Below are positions 55,849 through 64,000 of a DNA stretch of 64,000 bases, piece after piece. Numbering within the stretch: position 1 is the stretch's first letter; the number at the start of each line of letters is the position of its first letter. Position numbers and translations under genes: made by a program. Origin of the DNA: Streptomyces taklimakanensis (lineage in GTDB: Bacteria; Actinomycetota; Actinomycetes; Streptomycetales; Streptomycetaceae); the NCBI RefSeq assembly GCF_009709575.1, contig NZ_WIXO01000001.1:434001-498000 (forward strand). The letters are read 5' to 3'. The notes below the pieces were generated by a model. The model did not search any database and was not told the origin of the DNA. It was given only the letters and a program-made list of their open reading frames with translations.

Positions 55849-57384
55849 ATGCTGCTGGCCGACGTCGCCCGCGCCTCCCGCCGGATCGCCGCCACCTCCT
55901 CGCGCACCGAGAAGGTCGCCCTGCTGGCCGAGCTGTTCCGCGCGGCCGACCCCGACGACGCCCCGATCGTCGTCGCCCATCTGGCGGGCAGGCTTCCGCA
56001 GCGCAGGACCGGCATCGGCTGGAAGGCCCTGTCCCGGCCGGTCGCCCCCGCCGCGGAGCCCTCGCTGTCGGTGCGGGACGTGCACCTGGCGTTGGACGGG
56101 ATCGCGGCCGTGGCGGGCCGGGGCGCGCAGGCCGAGCGGGTGCGGCGGCTGCACGCCCTGCTGGGCGCCGCCACCGCCGACGAGCAGGACTTCCTGGTGC
56201 GGCTGATCGCCGGCGAGCTGCGTCAGGGCGCGCTGGACGCGTTCGCCGTCGAGGGCCTGGCGGCCGCGGTGGGCGCGGCTCCCGCCGAGGTGCGGCGGGC
56301 GGTGATGGTGGGCGGCTCGCTCGGCGCGGTCGCCGAGGCGCTGTTGGCGCGCGGCCCCGGCGCGCTGGAGGAGTTCCGGCTGGACGTGGGGCGTCCGGTC
56401 CTGCCGATGCTGGCCCGCACCGCGAGGGACGTGGACGAGGCGGTGGACGGGCTCGGGCCCTGCGCGGTGGAGGAGAAGCTCGACGGCATCCGGGTGCAGG
56501 TGCACGTCGACGGCTCACGGGTGCGGGTCTTCACCCGCACGCTGGAGGAGATCACCGACCGGGTCCCCGAGGTGGTGGAGGCCGCCCACGCTCTCGGCAC
56601 CACGCGGGCGGTGCTCGACGGCGAGGTCGTCGCGCCGGGGGCGGACGGGCGGCCGCGCCCCTTCCAGGAGGTCGCGGGCCGGGTGGGTTCGCGGGTGGAC
56701 GTGGACCGGGCCCGCCGGGAGCTGCCGCTCTCGCCGGTCTTCTTCGACCTGCTCTCCGTCGACGGCCGCGACCTGCTGACGTCGTCCGTCGCCGAGCGGT
56801 ACGCGGAGCTGGCCCGGGTGGTGCCCGAGCCGATGCGCGTGCGTCGGACGGTCGTGGCCGACCCGGGGGACGAGGGGGCCAGGGCACGGGCGCGGGAGTT
56901 CGCCGACGAGGTGTTGTCCCGCGGGCACGAGGGCGTGGTGCTCAAGGCGCTGGACTCCTCCTACCGCGCGGGGCGGCGCGGCGCGTCCTGGGTGAAGGTG
57001 AAACCGGTGCACACCCTCGACCTGGTGGTGCTGGCCGCCGAGTGGGGACACGGGCGGCGCGCGGGGAGGCTGTCGAACCTCCATCTGGGCGCGCGGCGGG
57101 CGGACGGCTCCTTCGCGATGCTCGGCAAGACCTTCAAGGGGCTGACGGACGCCCTGTTGGCCTGGCAGACCGAGCGGCTGTCGGAGCTGGCCGACGGCGA
57201 CGACGGGGTCACGGTGACGGTGCGGCCGGAGCTGGTGGTGGAGGTCGCCTTCGACGGGGTGCAGCGTTCGCCCCGCTACCCGGAGGGGGTGACGCTGCGG
57301 TTCGCTCGGGTGCTGCGGTACCGCGGGGACAAGACGGCCGCCGAGGCGGACACCGTGGAGACGGTGCTCTCCTTCGTTCGCTGA
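55849..57384 (+). CDS. ATP-dependent DNA ligase (LigB type)
   Basis: A 511-residue ATP-dependent DNA ligase. The N-terminal helical DNA-binding domain (about 1-200) is followed by the adenylation domain with EEKLDGIRVQVH (motif I, the Lys takes AMP), VLDGEVVAPG (motif III), FDLLSVDGRDLL, HEGVVLKALDS (motif IV) and SWVKVKPVHTLDLVV (motif V). A C-terminal OB fold ends with SPRYPEGVTLRFARVLRY. It seals nicks in DNA; actinobacteria also carry an essential NAD-dependent ligase, so this one is likely a repair enzyme. The ATG at 55849 follows GAAGGAGGATGGATCC. Confidence 0.92.
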   Translation: MLLADVARASRRIAATSSRTEKVALLAELFRAADPDDAPIVVAHLAGRLPQRRTGIGWKALSRPVAPAAEPSLSVRDVHLALDGIAAVAGRGAQAERVRRLHALLGAATADEQDFLVRLIAGELRQGALDAFAVEGLAAAVGAAPAEVRRAVMVGGSLGAVAEALLARGPGALEEFRLDVGRPVLPMLARTARDVDEAVDGLGPCAVEEKLDGIRVQVHVDGSRVRVFTRTLEEITDRVPEVVEAAHALGTTRAVLDGEVVAPGADGRPRPFQEVAGRVGSRVDVDRARRELPLSPVFFDLLSVDGRDLLTSSVAERYAELARVVPEPMRVRRTVVADPGDEGARARAREFADEVLSRGHEGVVLKALDSSYRAGRRGASWVKVKPVHTLDLVVLAAEWGHGRRAGRLSNLHLGARRADGSFAMLGKTFKGLTDALLAWQTERLSELADGDDGVTVTVRPELVVEVAFDGVQRSPRYPEGVTLRFARVLRYRGDKTAAEADTVETVLSFVR

Positions 57385-57486
57385 CCTCCTTCCCCGGCCG
57401 CTCCTCGGCCGCTCCTCGGCCCGCCGTCGCCCGTAGGCTGGTCGGCACGGGTGCACGGACACAGCCGCGGGACGGGAGGAGCCACC

Positions 57487-57939
57487 GTGACCGAGCGCAA
57501 GCCGCCCGGCGTCGACTTCGAGACCTGGGCCGACCGGCAGATCCGCGAGGCCGCCGAGCGCGGCGAGTTCGACGACCTGCCGGGCATGGGCAGGCCCCTG
57601 CCCGATCTGGACGCGCCGTACGACGACCTGTGGTGGATCCGGAAGAAGATGAGCCACGAGGGGGCGGCGTACCTGCCGCCCGCCCTCGCCCTGCGCAAGG
57701 AGGCCGAGGACGCGTCGGCCGCCGCGCTCGCGGCGCCCTCGGAGGCCGAGGCCCGGCGGATCGTGGCGGGGGTCAACGAGAGGATCCGCGCGGCGCTGCG
57801 GATGCCGCCGCCCGGCCCGCCGCTGAACCTGAGGCCCTTCGACGTCGAGGACGTCGTGCGCGAGTGGCGCGAACGTCGCGGGCGCGACGGGCGCGACGGG
57901 CGCGAACGTCGCGGGCGCGACGGGCGGCGCTCCTCCTGA
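57487..57939 (+). CDS. DUF1992 (DnaJ-homologue subfamily C28-like) protein
   Basis: A 150-residue protein with the DUF1992 domain in residues about 5-125: FETWADRQIREAAERGEFDD, LPGMGRPLPDLDAPYDDLWW and NERIRAALRMPPPGPPLNL. Relatives occur alone in bacteria and beside DnaJ domains in animals; their role is unsettled. The last 25 residues are Arg/Gly/Asp repeats caused by a 23-base direct repeat at 57871 and 57904. The GTG at 57487 follows GGGAGGAGCCACC. It may be expressed with the DNA ligase gene, 102 bases upstream. Confidence 0.85.
   Translation: MTERKPPGVDFETWADRQIREAAERGEFDDLPGMGRPLPDLDAPYDDLWWIRKKMSHEGAAYLPPALALRKEAEDASAAALAAPSEAEARRIVAGVNERIRAALRMPPPGPPLNLRPFDVEDVVREWRERRGRDGRDGRERRGRDGRRSS
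57871..57926 (+). repeat. 23-bp direct repeat in the DUF1992 gene
   Basis: Perfect copies at 57871-57893 and 57904-57926, period 33 bases (11 codons), so both copies encode the same arginine-rich peptide. Confidence 0.8.
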
Positions 57940-57946
57940 CGGCGTA

Positions 57947-57982
57947 CGGGCCCGGCCGGCCGCGAACGGTCGGCCGGGCCCG
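57947..57982. terminator. bidirectional hairpin between the DUF1992 and GH1 genes
   Basis: Twelve-base perfect arms (57947-57958 and 57971-57982) around a 12-base loop between convergent genes. Confidence 0.7.
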
Positions 57983-58001
57983 GCGTCCACACCGGACTCC
58001 G

Positions 58002-59459
58002 TCAGGCCTCCGGGGTGGGCGGCAGGACCCCGTCGCGGACGACGCGGGCGTACCAGCGGGAGCTCTCCTTGGGGATGCGCCGGCCGGTGGCGTAGTCGAC
58101 GTAGACGGCGCCGAACCGCTTGCTGTAACCGTATCCCCACTCGAAGTTGTCCAGCAGGGACCACAGGAAGTAGCCGCGCACGTCCACCCCGTCGGCGATG
58201 GCACGGTGCACCGCCGCCAGGTGGCCGTGCAGGTAGGAGATCCGGTCGGGGTCCGTGACGCGGCCCTCGGGGTCGACGTAGTCGTCGAAGGCCGCGCCGT
58301 TCTCGGTGATGATCACCGGCAGTCCGGGGAAGTCGTCCCCGACCCGGGTCAGCAACTCGTACATTCCGTCGGGGTCCACCGTCCAGCCCATCGCCGTGGT
58401 GGTGCCCGGCGAGCGGTGGAAGGCGACGTCGTCGCCGCCCGGCCAGGGGCTGTGCTCGCTGACGCCGTGTCCGTCGGCGTTGTGGGAGGCGGGGCCGGAG
58501 GCGGCGGAGGAGACGAGCGTGGGGCTGTAGTAGTTGACGCCGAGGAAGTCCAGCGGCTGGTGGATCTCCGCCGTGTCGCCGTCGCGCACGAACGACCAGT
58601 CCGTCAGGTGGGCGGTGTCCCGCAGGACGTCCTCGGGGTACTCGCCGCGCAGCATGGGGCCGGTGAAGACCCGGTTGGCGACGCCGTCGATGCGGCGGGC
58701 CGCGTCCCGGTCCGCCTCGCCGTCGGTCAGGGACCGCACGTGGTGGAGGTTGAGGGTGACCGACACCTGTGCCTCGGAGGGCAGTGCGGCGCGCAGCGCC
58801 TGGACGCCCAGGCCGTGGGCGAGGTTGAGGTGGTGGGCGGCGCGCAGGGCGTCGACCTGGTCGGTGCGGCCGGGGGCGTGGACGCCGGATCCGTAGCCGA
58901 GGAAGGCCGAGCACCACGGCTCGTTGAGCGTCGTCCACGTCGGCACGCGGTCGCCGAGGGCGTCGGCGACGATGCCCGCGTACTCGGCGAACCGCTGCGC
59001 GGTGGCGCGCTCGGGCCAGCCCCCGGCGTCCTCCAGCTCCTGGGGGAGGTCCCAGTGGTAGAGGGTGAGGACGGGCTTGATGCCCTTGTCGAGCAGTTCG
59101 TCGACCAGCCGGCTGTAGAAGTCCAGGCCCTTGCGCGAGGCCGGCCCGCTGCCGGTGGGCTGCACACGCGGCCAGGAGACGGAGAAGCGGTAGGCGCCCA
59201 CGCCCAGGTCGGACATGATCGCCACGTCTTCGCGCCAGCGGTGGTAGTGGTCGCAGGCGATGTCGCCGGTGTCCCCGTTGCGGGTCCTTCCGGGGGTGTG
59301 GGAGTAGGTGTCCCAGATGGAGGGGGTGCGGCCGTCCTCGGTGGCGGCTCCCTCGATCTGGTAGGCGGCGGTCGCCGTGCCCCACAGGAAGCCGGGCGGG
59401 AAAGCCCGGGCGGTCGAGGTCGCCGGGGCGGGTTCGGCGGTACGGGATGCGGTGGCCAC
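58002..59459 (-). CDS. bglC: GH1 beta-glucosidase of the ceb operon
   Basis: A 485-residue intracellular family 1 beta-glucosidase that splits imported cellobiose and short cello-oligosaccharides into glucose. The acid/base is Glu180 in [10 protein letters not shown]; the nucleophile is Glu386 in [13 protein letters not shown]. The opening [18 protein letters not shown] and the closing [18 protein letters not shown] are family marks. The GTG at 59459 follows GGAAGGACCTCC. It is the last gene of a cebEFG-like operon on the minus strand. The symbol is given by analogy with cebEFG-bglC loci. Confidence 0.92.
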   Translation of the reverse strand: MATASRTAEPAPATSTARAFPPGFLWGTATAAYQIEGAATEDGRTPSIWDTYSHTPGRTRNGDTGDIACDHYHRWREDVAIMSDLGVGAYRFSVSWPRVQPTGSGPASRKGLDFYSRLVDELLDKGIKPVLTLYHWDLPQELEDAGGWPERATAQRFAEYAGIVADALGDRVPTWTTLNEPWCSAFLGYGSGVHAPGRTDQVDALRAAHHLNLAHGLGVQALRAALPSEAQVSVTLNLHHVRSLTDGEADRDAARRIDGVANRVFTGPMLRGEYPEDVLRDTAHLTDWSFVRDGDTAEIHQPLDFLGVNYYSPTLVSSAASGPASHNADGHGVSEHSPWPGGDDVAFHRSPGTTTAMGWTVDPDGMYELLTRVGDDFPGLPVIITENGAAFDDYVDPEGRVTDPDRISYLHGHLAAVHRAIADGVDVRGYFLWSLLDNFEWGYGYSKRFGAVYVDYATGRRIPKESSRWYARVVRDGVLPPTPEA

Positions 59460-59535
59460 GGAGGTCCTTCCGGTCGGGTGTGGTGGTGTGGAGGTGGGTC
59501 GGGCGGGGTGGGCCCGGTGCCGCGTGGGCCGTCGG

Positions 59536-60462
59536 TCAGCCCTTGACCGCGCCCTGCATGATGCCGCCGACGATCTGCTTGCCGAAGACGACGAACATCA
59601 CCAGCAGCGGGAGGGTGCCCAGCAGCGCGCCGGCCATGATGATCGACTGGTCGCGGATGTAGCCCGCGCTGAGCTGGGTGAGGGCGACCGGGATCGTGGG
59701 GTTGGTCATGTCGAGGACGATGTACGGCCAGAAGAAGTCGTTCCAGGCGTGCACGAACGTGATCATGAACAGCACCGCCATCGCCGGCCGCGCGACCGGC
59801 AGGACGATGCTCCAGAAGATCCGCAGACTGTGCGCGCCGTCCACGCGGCCCGCCTCGATGAGCTCGTCCGGCAGGGCCTCCAGCAGGTACTGCCGCATGA
59901 AGAACACGCCGACGGCGCTCACCAGGGTGGGGAAGATGACCGCGGGCAGCTTCTGGCCCCAGCCCAGCTCGGTCATCATCATGAACAGCGGCACGACGCT
60001 GAGCTGCGGCGGGATCATCATCGTGCCGATGACCAGCATCAGCAGGATGTTGCGGCCGCGGAAGCGCAGCTTGGCGAAGGCGAAGCCCGCCAGGGTGGCG
60101 AAGAGCACGGTGGCCAGGGCGATCGTCCCGGCGACGATGAAGCTGTTGGTCAGCGCCTTGCCCATCGCCGCGTCCTGCCAGGCGCTCCCCAGGTTCTCGA
60201 AGAGGTTCGGGCCCGGCAGGAACGGCGGCGGCGTCTGGGAGACGCGGGTGTTGTCGGTCGAGGCCGCCACCATCGTCCAGTACAGCGGGAAGAGGGAGAG
60301 CAGCGAGGCCCCGATGAGCAGCGCGTAGGCGACCGGCCCCGCGTGGTGTTGGCGGCCCGCGCTCGGACGCAGGGTGAGGCGGAGCCCGCGGTCGCGGGGC
60401 GGGGTGGCCCCGGTCGCCGGTTCGAGGGCGTCCGCCGAGGGCGGAACGGTGTCGGTGGTCAT
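59536..60462 (-). CDS. cebG: cellobiose-type ABC permease (CebG-like)
   Basis: A 308-residue inner-membrane permease, MalG-type, with six predicted spans. The EAA loop is [20 protein letters not shown], and [15 protein letters not shown] is the conserved partner segment. The 40-residue N-terminus is cytoplasmic and disordered. The ATG at 60462 lies 17 bases after the CebF-like stop. It forms the importer with the CebF-like and CebE-like proteins and an ATPase encoded elsewhere, probably the shared MsiK. Confidence 0.9.
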   Translation of the reverse strand: MTTDTVPPSADALEPATGATPPRDRGLRLTLRPSAGRQHHAGPVAYALLIGASLLSLFPLYWTMVAASTDNTRVSQTPPPFLPGPNLFENLGSAWQDAAMGKALTNSFIVAGTIALATVLFATLAGFAFAKLRFRGRNILLMLVIGTMMIPPQLSVVPLFMMMTELGWGQKLPAVIFPTLVSAVGVFFMRQYLLEALPDELIEAGRVDGAHSLRIFWSIVLPVARPAMAVLFMITFVHAWNDFFWPYIVLDMTNPTIPVALTQLSAGYIRDQSIIMAGALLGTLPLLVMFVVFGKQIVGGIMQGAVKG

Positions 60463-60479
60463 GGGTTGGCCGCTCCCGG

Positions 60480-61517
60480 TCAGGACGTGCGGGTCGACAG
60501 GCGCCTGACGAGGCGCTGCAGGACGAAGATCAGGACGAGCAGCAGGAACATCGCCCAGGCGACCGTGGCGGCCCGGCCCATCTCGTAGTTCCTCCAGCCC
60601 TGCTCGTACAGGAGCAGGCCGAGGGTCTGGTACTGGTTGTCCACTCCGCCGCTGATGCCGTTGGGGCCCTGGCCGAAGATCAGCGGTTCGCCGAAGAGTT
60701 GGGTGGCCCCGATGGTGGACAGCACGATGGTGAAGACGATCGTGGAGCGGATTCCGGGGATGGTGACCTTGGTGAACTGCTGCCAGCGCGAGGCGCCGTC
60801 GATGGCGGCGGCCTCGTAGCGTTCCCTGGGGATGGCCTGCATGGCGGCCAGGTACAGCAGGGCGTTGTAGCCGGTCCACCGCCAGATCACGATGGAGGAG
60901 ATCGCCAGTTGGGCGGGCCACTTCTCGCCCTCCCAGTCGACGTTGTCGATCCCGATGTGGCCGAGCGCCCAGTTGATCATGCCGAAGTCGCGCTCGAAGA
61001 GCATGGTGAAGACCAGGGCGGCGGCACCGACGGAGGTCGCGTAGGGCGTCAGGGCGGCGACGCGGAAGAACGCCGAGCCGCGCAGCTTGTAGTTGAGCAG
61101 GTGCGCCAGACCGAGGGCCATCAGCAACTGCGGGACGGTGGAGATCACCCCGATGGTGAAGGTGTTCAGCAGGGCGTTCCAGAACTGTTCGTCCTGCCAG
61201 AGCTCCGTGTAGTTGCCGAAGCCCTTCCACTCCATGACGTCCATGGTCGCCAGCTCCACGTCGTGGAGGGAGATCCAGGAGGTGTACAGCAGCGGGTAGA
61301 AGCTGAAGGCGGCGAAGACGACGAAGAACGGGGCGACGAACGCGTAGGGCGCGGTCTTGATGTCGAAGCGGTGGAGCAGGGTGCTCCACGCCGGTCGGGA
61401 GCGGGACGGTCCCCGCCGATCCGACGGGGGCGGGCCGGCGGAGTCTTCTTCGGAGACGCCGGCCGGTGCGCCGCTGTGCGGCCCACCGGTGCCGGATGCC
61501 GGAGTGGAGGTGGCCAC
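60480..61517 (-). CDS. cebF: cellobiose-type ABC permease (CebF-like)
   Basis: A 345-residue MalF-type permease with six predicted spans after a 55-residue disordered N-terminus. The EAA loop is RYEAAAIDGASRWQQFTKV. The FAPFFVVFAAFSFYPLLYTS first span and the WRNYEMGRAATVAWAMFLLL last span frame the protein. The GTG at 61517 follows GGAAGGACAGCC. A strong stem-loop at 61592-61638 separates it from the binding-protein gene. Confidence 0.9.
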   Translation of the reverse strand: MATSTPASGTGGPHSGAPAGVSEEDSAGPPPSDRRGPSRSRPAWSTLLHRFDIKTAPYAFVAPFFVVFAAFSFYPLLYTSWISLHDVELATMDVMEWKGFGNYTELWQDEQFWNALLNTFTIGVISTVPQLLMALGLAHLLNYKLRGSAFFRVAALTPYATSVGAAALVFTMLFERDFGMINWALGHIGIDNVDWEGEKWPAQLAISSIVIWRWTGYNALLYLAAMQAIPRERYEAAAIDGASRWQQFTKVTIPGIRSTIVFTIVLSTIGATQLFGEPLIFGQGPNGISGGVDNQYQTLGLLLYEQGWRNYEMGRAATVAWAMFLLLVLIFVLQRLVRRLSTRTS

Positions 61518-61591
61518 GGAGGGCTGTCCTTCCTGGGGTTCTTCCTGGGGCTTCGGGTTTCCGGTCCGTCGGGTTCCGGGGTGCGCGCGGG

Positions 61592-61638
61592 GAGGTCCCC
61601 GGCGGCCTCACGGGGAGGCGACGGCCGCCGGGGACCTC
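61592..61638 (-). terminator. stem-loop between the cebE-like and cebF-like genes
   Basis: Sixteen-base perfect arms (61592-61607 and 61623-61638) around a 15-base loop. It is expected to stop part of transcription or protect the upstream message, giving more binding protein than permease. Confidence 0.7.
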
Positions 61639-61693
61639 GGGGGCAGGGCGGGTTCGGGAGAGGACCGGACGGTGTCGGGCGGGCCGACCGGGG

Positions 61694-62998
61694 TCAGTCG
61701 ACGGCCTTCCTGATGCGCTCGTCCGTGGTGTTCCACGCCTCCTCGGGGCTCTTGCCCTGCTCCACCAACTGGAGCCCCTGGGAGAAGGTGTCCTTGATGG
61801 TGCCGTCCTTGGGGCCGAGCACCTGCTCGTCGGGGATCTCCTTGGCGGCGGCCCCGAAGATCTCCCCGATCGGGGCGTCACCGAAGTACTCGGACGTCGC
61901 CCCGGTCACCGTGTCGGACTCCAACGCCTCCTCGGAGGAGGGGAAGTTGCCGATCTCCTTGAAGATGTGTTCCTGCTGTTCGGGGGCGGTCAGCCAGGCG
62001 ACCAGCTTCTTGGCCTCCTCCTTGACGGGGCTGTTCTCCATGACCCCGAGGAAGGAGCCGCCCCAGTTGGCGCCCTTGGGGGCCTTGGCGACGTCCCACT
62101 TGCCCTTGTTGGCCGGGCCGGCCTTCTCGCTGATGTGGGCGAGCATCCAGGCCGGGCAGACGGCGGTGGCGAAACTGCTGTTGGCCAGTCCGGGGTCCCA
62201 GCCGGGCTGGAACTGGCGGAGCTTGGCGGTCAGCCCGTCCTGGGCGGCCTCCACGGCCAGGTTCCAGGCGTCCTTGACGACCGGGTTGTCCTGGTGGATC
62301 AGCTCCCCGTCCTTGTCGTAGAACTGCTGGGAGTGGCCGTAGATCATGGCGTTGAACAGGCCGCTGGCGGCGTCCATGTAGGCGACGCCGTCGTCCCCGA
62401 AGCCGGACTTGAACTCCTTGCCCACCTCGACGTACTGGGACCAGTCGCCCTCCCAGAGCTTGGCGACCTCCTCGCGGTCCGTGGGCAGGCCCGCCTTCTC
62501 GAACATGTCCTTGCGGTAGCAGACCGCCATCGGGCCGATGTCGGTGCCGAGCCCGATGATCTTGCCGTCGCCGGTGGTGACCTGGCTCAGCTTCCACGGC
62601 AGGAAGTGGCCGGTGTCGCCCGCGTCGGAGAGGTCCGCGAACCGGTCCGCCCGGGTGTCGACGAGCTCCTTGGCGCGGGCGACCTCGATGCCCTGGATGT
62701 CCTTGAGGCCGCTGCCGGCCGCCAGCCGGGTCTGCAGGGCCGTGTAGTACGTCTGCTCGTCGCCGGCGACCTCGACCTCGACGCGGACGTCCGGGTTCTC
62801 CTCCATGTACCGCTCGATGAGGCCGGTCTCCTTGATCCCCATCACGCCGAACAGGCCCATGGTGACGACGGTCTTGCCGTCCTTCGACTTCCCGTTGCTT
62901 CCGCCGTCGCCTCCCGAGCAACCCGCGACGAGTGCGAGCGCGGCGGCCGAGGCGGCGGCCACCGCCTTCCTACCGAACAGCTTGCGGGCTCTGCCCAT
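61694..62998 (-). CDS. cebE: cellobiose-type solute-binding lipoprotein (CebE-like)
   Basis: A 434-residue extracellular solute-binding lipoprotein. The signal peptide ends in the lipobox LVAGC, with the lipidated Cys at about residue 27. The mature part shows the family 1 fold: VVTMGLFGVMGIKETGLIER, GIEVARAKELVDT, MAVCYRKDMFEKAGLP, and a C-terminal GNFPSSEEALES. It binds cello-oligosaccharides at the surface for the CebFG channel. The ATG at 62998 follows GGGAGGTCTCC. Two CebR-type palindromes lie 80-120 bases upstream, with a TTGACA (minus strand, 63151-63156) as a likely -35. Confidence 0.92.
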   Translation of the reverse strand: MGRARKLFGRKAVAAASAAALALVAGCSGGDGGSNGKSKDGKTVVTMGLFGVMGIKETGLIERYMEENPDVRVEVEVAGDEQTYYTALQTRLAAGSGLKDIQGIEVARAKELVDTRADRFADLSDAGDTGHFLPWKLSQVTTGDGKIIGLGTDIGPMAVCYRKDMFEKAGLPTDREEVAKLWEGDWSQYVEVGKEFKSGFGDDGVAYMDAASGLFNAMIYGHSQQFYDKDGELIHQDNPVVKDAWNLAVEAAQDGLTAKLRQFQPGWDPGLANSSFATAVCPAWMLAHISEKAGPANKGKWDVAKAPKGANWGGSFLGVMENSPVKEEAKKLVAWLTAPEQQEHIFKEIGNFPSSEEALESDTVTGATSEYFGDAPIGEIFGAAAKEIPDEQVLGPKDGTIKDTFSQGLQLVEQGKSPEEAWNTTDERIRKAVD

Positions 62999-63078
62999 GG
63001 AGACCTCCCTGCGGGCGGTGGTCCACCACCGCGGTACCGAAAAGTGGGGGATCGGATCGTTCCGGGACCCGAACAGGG

Positions 63079-63092
63079 TGGGAACGTTCCCA
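63079..63092. promoter_or_regulatory. CebR-type operator A, TGGGAACGTTCCCA
   Basis: A perfect 14-bp palindrome differing from the CebR consensus only at the two inner bases (AACGTT for AGCGCT). Its centre is 22 bp from operator B, two helical turns, allowing two repressors on the same face. Confidence 0.82.
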
Positions 63093-63098
63093 TTCCGA

Positions 63099-63116
63099 GG
63101 TGGGAACGTTCCCACC
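63099..63116. promoter_or_regulatory. CebR-type operator B, GGTGGGAACGTTCCCACC
   Basis: A perfect 18-bp palindrome between the cebE-like gene and the divergent LacI-type gene. With operator A it should give tight repression and autoregulation. Confidence 0.84.
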
Positions 63117-63290
63117 GGGTTGTGGCAGACTCCCCGTCCAAGGCGCCCGATGTCAAGGAGGAGGACGGATTCCACTCCCCGAACCCGTCCGGACGCCTCG
63201 GCCGCCGACGGGGCGGTACGTGCTCGTCTGGCACAATGCGCTGGTGAGCGCCGTACGCGGCGTGAGGGAGCAGAGGAAGGCGGGACACCC

Positions 63291-64000
63291 TTGGGGGCCA
63301 CTCGGCGGCCGACGATCAAGACCGTGGCGGCCCGGGCCGGCGTGGGACGCACCACCGTCTCCCGGGTCCTCAACGGCTCCCCCCTGGTGAGCGACGAGGC
63401 GAGGGCGGCGGTGCAGGCCGCGATCACCGAGCTCGGCTACGTCCCCAACTCGGTGGCGCGCAGCCTGGTCACCAGCAGGACCGACTCCATCGCCCTGGTG
63501 ATACCGGAGTCGGAGAGCCGACTGGGCTCGGAACCGTACTTCTCCGCCGTGATCCGCGGGGTGAGCACCGGACTCGCGGGCACCCAGATCCAATTGCTGC
63601 TCACCCTGGTGCGCGACCAACGGGAGATGGACCAGCTCACCCGCTTCCTCACCGCCCGCCGGGTGGACGGCGTCCTGCTGGTCTCGGTGCACCGCGACGA
63701 CCCCCTGCCCGGGCTGCTGGAGGAGTTGGACCTGCCGACCGTGCTGGCCGGGCGTCGCTCGGCCGACGAGCCGCTCAACCACGTGCACTCCGACAACGTC
63801 GGCGGTGCCTCCGCCGCCGTGCGCCACCTGCTGGAGCGCGACCGGAGGGGGATCGCGACCATCACCGGCCCCCTGGACATGGACGTCGGCGGCAGCCGAC
63901 TGCGCGGCTGGCGGGAGGCGTTGCGCGCGGCCGGACGGACGGTGGACGAGGACCTGGTGGCGCCCGCCGACTTCACCGAGGAGGGCGGGCGCTCGGCGAT
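63291..64000 (+). CDS. cebR: LacI-family cellobiose repressor, CebR-like (3' end outside window)
   Basis: The first 236 residues of a LacI-type repressor; the frame is open to the window edge. The HTH is TIKTVAARAGVGRTTVSRVL, the hinge helix ends VPNSVARSLV, and the sugar domain begins DSIALVIPESESRLG, continuing with RRVDGVLLVSVHRDDPLPG. The start is taken as TTG 63291, with AGGAAGG upstream; no better start lies nearby. Divergence from the cebE-like gene and the two palindromes between them make this the CebR repressor by position. Cellobiose is the expected inducer. Confidence 0.85.
   Translation, partial: MGATRRPTIKTVAARAGVGRTTVSRVLNGSPLVSDEARAAVQAAITELGYVPNSVARSLVTSRTDSIALVIPESESRLGSEPYFSAVIRGVSTGLAGTQIQLLLTLVRDQREMDQLTRFLTARRVDGVLLVSVHRDDPLPGLLEELDLPTVLAGRRSADEPLNHVHSDNVGGASAAVRHLLERDRRGIATITGPLDMDVGGSRLRGWREALRAAGRTVDEDLVAPADFTEEGGRSA

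Overview
The window is very G+C-rich actinobacterial chromosome. The GTG starts, twin-arginine and lipoprotein exports, F420-type oxidoreductase, CsoR-type sensor and a ceb-type cellobiose locus point to Streptomyces or a close relative. It is ordinary chromosome with a strong polysaccharide-utilisation theme. I see no prophage, no CRISPR array and no rRNA or tRNA gene.

Layout. 1-3.3 kb: the 3' part of a LysE-type exporter, a decayed CapA-like stretch, a small helical protein, a YchJ protein and a peptidoglycan-binding membrane protein. 3.3-8.6 kb: an ABC exporter, then a translationally coupled Gfo/Idh oxidoreductase - PmoA-like - cupin operon behind a LacI-type operator. 8.6-13.6 kb: two tandem DUF4139 (MuiA-like) proteins, a GNAT acetyltransferase and a Tad2-like DUF2829 protein. 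13.6-22.7 kb: a galactan-type sugar locus (LacI regulator with two operators, two permeases, binding lipoprotein, GH42 beta-galactosidase, GH30-like galactanase with a ricin-type lectin domain). 22.7-31 kb: a secreted metallophosphoesterase, an S33 hydrolase, an SGNH esterase, two short-chain dehydrogenases, a VOC protein and a dead IS630 remnant. 31-38 kb: a small membrane protein, an MFS transporter, an F420-type oxidoreductase, a TerB-like protein, a TetR/P450 divergent pair and a recombinase-like protein that ends early. 38-42 kb: an XRE-PPOX fusion, a zinc alcohol dehydrogenase, and a CstR-like sensor facing a CstB-like persulfide dioxygenase-rhodanese. 42-50 kb: a lactonase and a Cip1-like secreted protein back to back, a large secreted GH3, a second Gfo/Idh enzyme and a fibronectin-III lipoprotein. 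50-58 kb: a phosphoesterase, the pxpABC 5-oxoprolinase operon, a PhoX phosphatase, an ACT protein, an ATP-dependent DNA ligase and a DUF1992 protein. 58-64 kb: the cebEFG-bglC-like operon with a divergent, truncated CebR-like repressor.

How they work together. CebR-type palindromes (TGGGAGCGCTCCCA and relatives) stand in front of the cebE-like gene (two), the Cip1-like gene, the lactonase, the GH3 gene and, inside a promoter spacer, the SGNH hydrolase. I infer a dispersed cellulose/beta-glucan regulon that makes secreted glycosidases and accessory proteins, imports cellobiose by CebEFG and cleaves it inside the cell with the GH1 enzyme. The galactan locus is a parallel system with its own LacI regulator and a different operator. 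The Gfo/PmoA/cupin operon looks like a third, uncharacterised carbohydrate system. Most genes end at strong GC-rich hairpins, many shared by convergent neighbours.
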